In this document: positions 59,499 through 64,000 of the stretch, in pieces
How positions within the stretch are numbered: the stretch's first letter is position 1
Layout of the letters: the number at the start of each line of letters is the position of its first letter
DNA from: Acidobacteriota bacterium
Lineage (GTDB): Bacteria; Acidobacteriota; Blastocatellia; Pyrinomonadales; Pyrinomonadaceae
Assembly: GCA_016713675.1 (NCBI GenBank)
Contig: JADJOS010000001.1
Span: forward strand, 868,001 to 932,000
Length of the DNA: 64,000 nucleotides
Reading direction: 5' to 3'
Notes under the pieces: model-generated
Database searches by the model: none
The model's input: only the letters and a program-made list of their open reading frames with translations
What the model was told of the DNA's origin: nothing
Made by a program: the position numbers and the translations under genes

Positions 59499-60392
59499 CT
59501 ATTCCGGAAGGGCGATCCCCTCTCCGCCGACGTTCCGCATTCGGCACGATTCCGACCAACGCTCGGTCGCCGCCTTCTCTTCCTCTTTGTAACGCCTCAA
59601 CCGCACCATAAGGTCGTCGAAATCGACTTGATGCCCATCGAAATCGGGACCGTCAACGCACGCGAACTTGACGACTTCGCCGACCTTCACGCGGCAACCG
59701 CCGCACATTCCGGTTCCGTCGACCATGATCGGGTTGAGGCTCACCATTGTTTTCACGCCAGATGGCCGTGTGGCTTCGGCACTTGCCTTCATCATCACCG
59801 GCGGGCCGATCGCGACAACTTCCTCGATGTCGGGGTGCTTTTCGAGTGCCAGTTTGATGCCGTCGGTCACAAATCCCTTGATCCCGGCCGAGCCGTCGTC
59901 CGTGCAGATGATCAATTCATCGCAGATCGCATGAAACTTGTCCTCCCAAAACACAAGGCCCCTGTTCCTGAAGCCGAGTACCCCAACGACATAGGCTCCA
60001 CTTTCTTTCCATGCACGTGCTTGCGGGAAAACGGGTGCGACGCCGAGGCCGCCGCCGACACAAACGACCTTTTTGGCGTTGCTTAGATGGCTCGGAATTC
60101 CCATCGGTCCGGCCATGCCGTACAGCGACGTTCCTACTTGACAGGTCTGCTGCATCTCAAGGGTAGTCTTGCCGACCGCCTGTATTACAAGGGTGATCGT
60201 TCCTTTATCCCGATCGAAATCAGCGATGGTCAATGGAATGCGCTCGCCAGCAGCATGCGACATCACGATGACAAACTGGCCGGGTTCGGCAGCTTTGGAC
60301 ATCATCGGATGGTAAACCTCTAGCAAATAGGTGACGTCGGAGAAATCCTCACGTCTGACAATTTCGAATCGGTTGATTAATGTGTCGTTCAC
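59499..60392 (-). CDS. NfnA-like FAD/NAD, [2Fe-2S] oxidoreductase subunit
   Basis: A 297-residue protein of the ferredoxin-NADP reductase superfamily. The FAD-binding domain is at about 1-95 (GQFVIVMSHAAGERIPLTIA), the NAD-binding domain begins VVCVGGGLGVAPVFPQARAW (about 108), and a C-terminal [2Fe-2S] site DGTGMCGGCRVKV with a later FACVDGPDFDGHQVDFD completes it. This is the layout of NfnA, the small subunit of the bifurcating NADH-dependent reduced ferredoxin:NADP oxidoreductase, and of dihydroorotate dehydrogenase electron-transfer subunits; the NfnB-like neighbour favours the former. The start is a GTG preceded by AAGGAA. It is the first gene of the leftward five-gene operon. Confidence 0.9.
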   Translation of the reverse strand: MNDTLINRFEIVRREDFSDVTYLLEVYHPMMSKAAEPGQFVIVMSHAAGERIPLTIADFDRDKGTITLVIQAVGKTTLEMQQTCQVGTSLYGMAGPMGIPSHLSNAKKVVCVGGGLGVAPVFPQARAWKESGAYVVGVLGFRNRGLVFWEDKFHAICDELIICTDDGSAGIKGFVTDGIKLALEKHPDIEEVVAIGPPVMMKASAEATRPSGVKTMVSLNPIMVDGTGMCGGCRVKVGEVVKFACVDGPDFDGHQVDFDDLMVRLRRYKEEEKAATERWSESCRMRNVGGEGIALPE

Positions 60393-60644
60393 CTTGTTCC
60401 TTGTGCTCCATGTCGTACTCGCTGAGAATAAACAGAGTCAACGAAGATTTTACTTGGCAACCAACGTGCCAAAGAGGAATAGGGATATTGGCCTGTATTT
60501 TCGGGCAATTTTGAGGGTTGCACAGGATGATCGTGTGGCCAACCGTGGAATACTTTGGAGAATTGGCGGGACAAGTGCGAAATTTTGCCCACTGCGAACA
60601 AAAACCTGTATCGCGTTGGTCACTAGGCACGGCCGACAATCAAA

Positions 60645-60675
60645 GAAACGGGCGTCAATATTCGACGCCCGTTTC
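60645..60675 (-). terminator. Terminator of the tRNA-Asn gene
   Basis: GAAACGGGCGTC pairs perfectly with GACGCCCGTTTC around a seven-base loop, 14 bases past the tRNA 3' end. The bases 60393-60644 between the NfnA start and this hairpin show no gene. Confidence 0.8.
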
Positions 60676-60688
60676 ATTTTGATTAAAT

Positions 60689-60763
<75 letters not shown>

Positions 60764-60910
60764 ATGTGGCGCGCCTTATCAGGCGAACTTAAAGAGTAGA
60801 AATTTAGCCCGCGATTGTCAAGCGAATTTACTCTCACTTTGTCGTTAGCGACGGCCAAAGTATAATTAGCGTTTCGTCAAAGACATCAACCGGACGGGAG
60901 AACCCAAATT

Positions 60911-62455
60911 TTGCATCACGAAACTATCATAATCCTCGATTTTGGCTCGCAGTATACGCAGCTTATTGCCCGGCGTGTGCGTGAGCAGGGCGTTTATTGC
61001 GAGATACACCCGTTTTACCTTCCGGCTGAAAAGATAGAGGCGAAACAGCCGATGGGGGTAATATTGTCCGGCGGGCCTTCAAGTGTGACCGATATTGACG
61101 CTCCACGCCTCGAAAATGGTTTTTACGAAAAGATAAAAGCCCCGATCCTCGGGATCTGCTATGGAATGCAGCTTGTCGCGGTTGATCTCGGCGGTTCGAG
61201 TGAGCCGGCGGCGCGGCGCGAATACGGCCGCGCAAAGCTCAAGGTTCTTAGCGGTGTAACGGCGCTGTTCAACGAGTTGCCGTTCGAACTCGACGTCTGG
61301 ATGAGCCACGGCGACCACGTCACAGTGCTGCCTTCGGGATTTACTACTACGGCAACGACAGGCGACGTTGTCACAGCGATCGAAAACCCAGATCGCGGAA
61401 TTTACTGCGTTCAGTTTCATCCTGAGGTATCGCATACGCCGTTGGGTAAAGAGATACTCCGCAATTTTTTATTCAACGTCTGCGGATGTAGAGGTGATTG
61501 GACGCCCGCACAGTTCATCAAAGAAGAAGTAGAAAAGATCCGCGACATCGTTGGCCCGACTGGAAATGTTGTATGCGGATTGTCCGGCGGCGTTGATTCG
61601 ACGGTCGCGGCCGCACTCGTTCACGAAGCTATCGGCGACCGGCAGACATGCATTTTTGTCAACAATGGGCTGCTGAGAGCGAATGAATTTGAAGAAACTC
61701 TTGAGGCATACCAAAACAACCTTCATCTCAACGTTCGCGGCGTCGATGCGAGCGAAGATTTTTACGCGGTATTAAAGGACGTTGATGATCCCGAACTGAA
61801 ACGCAAAGCGATCGGCAGTAAATTCATTGACGTGTTTCAATCCGAGGCTGACAAGATCGGCAATGCAAAATGGCTCGTCCAGGGCACACTTTATCCGGAC
61901 GTGATCGAATCAGTCTCACTTCGCGGCTCGTCCGTAACGATCAAATCACACCACAATGTCGGTGGCCTGCCGGAAAAGATGGATCTCAAGCTCATCGAAC
62001 CCTTGAGAGAATTATTCAAAGATGAGGTAAGACTCATCGGCCGCGACCTCGGAATCCCCGAGATGATCCTCGAACGTCATCCGTTCCCCGGCCCGGGCCT
62101 CGGGGTCCGTATTCTAGGCGACATCACGCCCGAAAAGGTCGAACTCCTGCAAAAAGCGGACAAAATATTTATCGAGGAACTCCACAATTTCGGCATTTAC
62201 GGCGATGTGTGGCAGGCATTTGCGGTTTTGCTCCCGATCCAATCCGTCGGCGTTATGGGGGATTTTCGCACCTATGAAAGGACAGTGGCGCTAAGAGCAG
62301 TCACATCGACCGACGGCATGACCGCCGACTGGGCAAGGTTGCCGCATGATTTCCTCGCCGCCGTTTCGTCAAGAATTACGTCCGAAGTCCGGGGTGTAAA
62401 CCGCGTGGTCTATGACATCTCCTCCAAACCGCCGAGCACGATCGAATGGGAGTAA
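60911..62455 (+). CDS. guaA: GMP synthase (glutamine-hydrolysing)
   Basis: A 514-residue enzyme that converts XMP to GMP with ATP and glutamine. The class I glutaminase domain has ILDFGSQYTQLIARRVRE at the start, the catalytic Cys in PILGICYGMQLVA (about residue 84) and the His-Glu pair in VQFHPEVSHT. The ATP-pyrophosphatase loop VCGLSGGVDSTVAAAL lies near 223. The dimerisation domain contains RHPFPGPGLGVRILGDITPE, and the C-terminus ends KPPSTIEWE as usual. The start is TTG at 60911, fitting the family start, with GGGAG ten bases upstream and no nearby ATG. It is a single gene. Confidence 0.96.
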   Translation: MHHETIIILDFGSQYTQLIARRVREQGVYCEIHPFYLPAEKIEAKQPMGVILSGGPSSVTDIDAPRLENGFYEKIKAPILGICYGMQLVAVDLGGSSEPAARREYGRAKLKVLSGVTALFNELPFELDVWMSHGDHVTVLPSGFTTTATTGDVVTAIENPDRGIYCVQFHPEVSHTPLGKEILRNFLFNVCGCRGDWTPAQFIKEEVEKIRDIVGPTGNVVCGLSGGVDSTVAAALVHEAIGDRQTCIFVNNGLLRANEFEETLEAYQNNLHLNVRGVDASEDFYAVLKDVDDPELKRKAIGSKFIDVFQSEADKIGNAKWLVQGTLYPDVIESVSLRGSSVTIKSHHNVGGLPEKMDLKLIEPLRELFKDEVRLIGRDLGIPEMILERHPFPGPGLGVRILGDITPEKVELLQKADKIFIEELHNFGIYGDVWQAFAVLLPIQSVGVMGDFRTYERTVALRAVTSTDGMTADWARLPHDFLAAVSSRITSEVRGVNRVVYDISSKPPSTIEWE

Positions 62456-62505
62456 GAAATGCTTGCCATTTCTGATTCGCATTCCAAATTAAGTGGCGTA
62501 GTCCG

Positions 62506-63354
62506 CTATTTCGCACGTTTCACCGCGAAGGATCTTCCGTCCGCTCGATAAAACGTGCCTTTATTATAATTTTCGTCGTCAAAAACAAATGAATTCGAAT
62601 CTGGTTGGTCGGGCGCGGATTCGAATGTGTTGCCTTCAGTAAATGCGAACATCTCGACGCCGCTGCCTTTGGCCCAACGGACCTCGAACGCCATCTTGAC
62701 CGGTTTGACCGTGCAGCTTGTATCGCCGACAATATACCGGCCCTCAAATTCGCCTGATGATGCTACGGTTTTGGGTTTATCGGTATATGTTTCTCTTAGC
62801 CATTTCATCAGGCTGTCGCCGCTGCCGTAAGCAATGTTTTCGATCTTCCACGAGCCGTCCACCTGTTTTAGAGCATAGGTGATGGTCACCTTTTGACCGA
62901 AATTCGTAAAAGTGACGGGAATGCCGGCAGTGTCATTTTTTACCTCAGCACGGCCGATTACGAAGTTCTTGATCTCCGTATCCTGCGCGTTGTAGAGCGG
63001 GTCACCGTCGATCGCACCGACCTCGCCGCTCGAGTTGTTAGCGTCTTTCCAAATCAGATCAGCCAGCGGTTTTGCAAAGTATTTGTCCACTAACGCCCGG
63101 TCTTTTGTCTGAAAGAACGGGCTCTTTTTACCGTCATGGGCTTTGTAAAGGTCGGCAACCAACGCCTCGGCAGTGGCACTTTGCGATTCACCCGAGGCAG
63201 CGGTCGGCGTGCCTGACGCCGCCGCCGCGTTGAATTCGGCTCCCGAATTTACATTGGTGTTGTTTCCTGATGTCGAAAACGAAAAGTTACATGCCGATGC
63301 TGCAAATGCGGCCGTTGCCAGAAGGACCCGAAGAAACTGTGTTTTTGATCGCAT
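62506..63354 (-). CDS. Putative lipoprotein with DUF3828-like domain
   Basis: A 282-residue exported protein. The signal peptide ends in a lipobox (TAAFAASAC, Cys at about residue 22), so lipid attachment is expected. An Asn/Ser/Ala-rich linker (about 25-60) follows, then a domain starting ALVADLYKAHDGKKSPFFQT with YFAKPLADLIWKDANN that resembles DUF3828/NTF2-like periplasmic proteins, and a C-terminal beta region (about 210-282) with a Cys in GDTSCTVKPV. The function is unknown. I use the ATG at 63354, because the frame up to 63390 would add twelve residues before the signal peptide. It diverges from the M61 peptidase gene. Confidence 0.78.
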   Translation of the reverse strand: MRSKTQFLRVLLATAAFAASACNFSFSTSGNNTNVNSGAEFNAAAASGTPTAASGESQSATAEALVADLYKAHDGKKSPFFQTKDRALVDKYFAKPLADLIWKDANNSSGEVGAIDGDPLYNAQDTEIKNFVIGRAEVKNDTAGIPVTFTNFGQKVTITYALKQVDGSWKIENIAYGSGDSLMKWLRETYTDKPKTVASSGEFEGRYIVGDTSCTVKPVKMAFEVRWAKGSGVEMFAFTEGNTFESAPDQPDSNSFVFDDENYNKGTFYRADGRSFAVKRAK

Positions 63355-63435
63355 AATCACCTGACTCAATCCTATGTAATAATGAAACAAACTAAAACTT
63401 CAATCAGTAATAATCTATTCGGTCACCGACGAATT

Positions 63436-64000
63436 ATGTGTAAAATCAAACAATTCATTTCGCCTGTCCTCCTTCTCGTAGTATTTACCTTCACTCAAGG
63501 AGCAGTTGCCCAAAAAGGCAAGCTCGACATCAACTACACGGTTTCGCTCACCGACGTCGCGAAACAGGAATTTCACATTACAACCGACATCAAAAATATT
63601 AACCAGCCGACACTCGAACTAGCCTTGCCTACTTGGACGCCCGGTTGGTACACGGTCGAAAATTACTTTAAGAATGTGCTGCGGTTCCGCATAACCGACG
63701 TAAACGGCAAGGTTCTGCCGCTTAGGATGACGCGAAAACAGACCTGGCGTCTCGACACACGCGGAATCAAACAGATCCGAGTCGATTATGATTACAGCGC
63801 CACTGTGCTTGGGCTAAATCAAGCGAAAATTGCGACTGATTTCGCGTTCTTTACCGGCATCTAACTTTTCCTCGAACCGCTTGGCCACCGCACCGACCCG
63901 AGCACCGTCAAATTCCATATTCCTACGGGCTGGAAGTTAATGTCCGCGCTCAAAGACACCGCCGACCCGACCGTTTTCATTGCTGCTGATTTCGATACGT
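63436..64000 (+). pseudogene. M61 family peptidase, interrupted by an in-frame stop, partial at window edge
   Basis: The frame opens with a signal peptide (MCKIKQFISPVLLLVVFTFT...GAVAQ) and a beta-sandwich N-terminal domain typical of M61 glycyl aminopeptidases: LELALPTWTPGWYTVENYFK, and TWRLDTRGIKQIRVDYDYSA. After DFAFFTGI a TAA stands at 63862-63864. The very same frame then continues LFLEPLGHRTDPSTVKFHIP and TGWKLMSALKDTADPTVFIA to the edge, matching the continuation of this family. A single codon (expected Tyr or similar) has become a stop. This is either a recent nonsense mutation or a base error. The zinc-binding HExxH domain would lie beyond the window. The frame also has an upstream ATG at 63382. 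Confidence 0.8.

Noticed and set aside
62455..62473. AGAAATG/CATTTCT hairpin as a guaA terminator
   Set aside because: The stem is only seven A/T-rich pairs, overlaps the stop codon and lacks a T tract.

Overview
The window looks like a chromosomal stretch from a Gram-negative, heterotrophic bacterium of the Acidobacteriota, most plausibly a Blastocatellia/Pyrinomonadaceae-like lineage. This is an inference from gene style: Ser/Thr kinases with TPR tails next to TIGR02999-type ECF sigma factors, secreted proteins carrying carboxypeptidase-regulatory-like repeats, an archaeal-type class I aldolase, and an M16 and an M61 peptidase. No rRNA gene is present, so the assignment cannot be settled here. 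Several genes are broken by a single lesion (28.6 kb, 46.6 kb, 63.9 kb), which could be real decay, recoding, or assembly error.

Layout. 1-1.02 kb: two leftward genes of unknown function preceded by two iteron-like repeat arrays, probably the end of a mobile element. 1.2-8.1 kb: amino-acid permease, small secreted proteins, DHH phosphoesterase, acetyltransferase, MBL-fold hydrolase, class I aldolase. 8.2-23 kb: a leftward block with a 2310-residue secreted metalloprotease, an ECF sigma factor with a TPR Ser/Thr kinase, a second ECF sigma factor with its anti-sigma factor, and an M16 peptidase. 23.1-27.2 kb: dxs-dsbA-VKOR operon and an LTxxQ periplasmic protein, surrounded by heptameric tandem repeats. 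27.5-31.7 kb: accessory DNA, with a restriction-modification cassette between truncated HTH and Vsr-like genes, a REP-associated transposase, and a second copy of the phased TTGTCGC array. 31.8-34.9 kb: an asparagine-synthase-like protein and an MFS transporter.

The centre of interest is 35.1-52.3 kb, a respiratory gene cluster. It encodes a GltD-like flavoprotein fused to two [4Fe-4S] clusters, a Rieske protein, a fused-type cytochrome b, a seven-heme cytochrome c, the alpha (molybdopterin), beta (four Fe-S clusters) and gamma (heme b) subunits of a type II DMSO-reductase-family enzyme of the NarGH/NxrAB group, a small membrane protein, a hemerythrin, and a TorD/NarJ-like chaperone. Next to it lie a YwiC-like membrane protein, a RIC/ScdA iron-sulfur repair protein, a Crp/Fnr regulator and a porin. 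Four copies of a TATGA-N6-TCATA palindrome sit upstream of the transcription units, and the one before the main operon is placed as a class II activator site. The likely reading is an oxygen- or NO-regulated, extracytoplasmic nitrate/nitrite (or related oxyanion) oxidoreductase exchanging electrons with a bc-type complex that may also contact NAD(P)H or ferredoxin. The gamma subunit needs a -1 frameshift at a canonical A_AAA_AAG heptamer.

52.3-60.8 kb is bounded by a 48-bp perfect direct repeat of the 3' part of tRNA-Asn. It holds a five-gene ferredoxin operon (NfnAB-like transhydrogenase, a two-subunit 2-oxoacid:ferredoxin oxidoreductase, and an unusual 727-residue ferredoxin-tailed protein), arranged like a tRNA-borne island without a visible integrase. 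The window ends with guaA, a lipoprotein, and an M61 peptidase interrupted by an in-frame stop.
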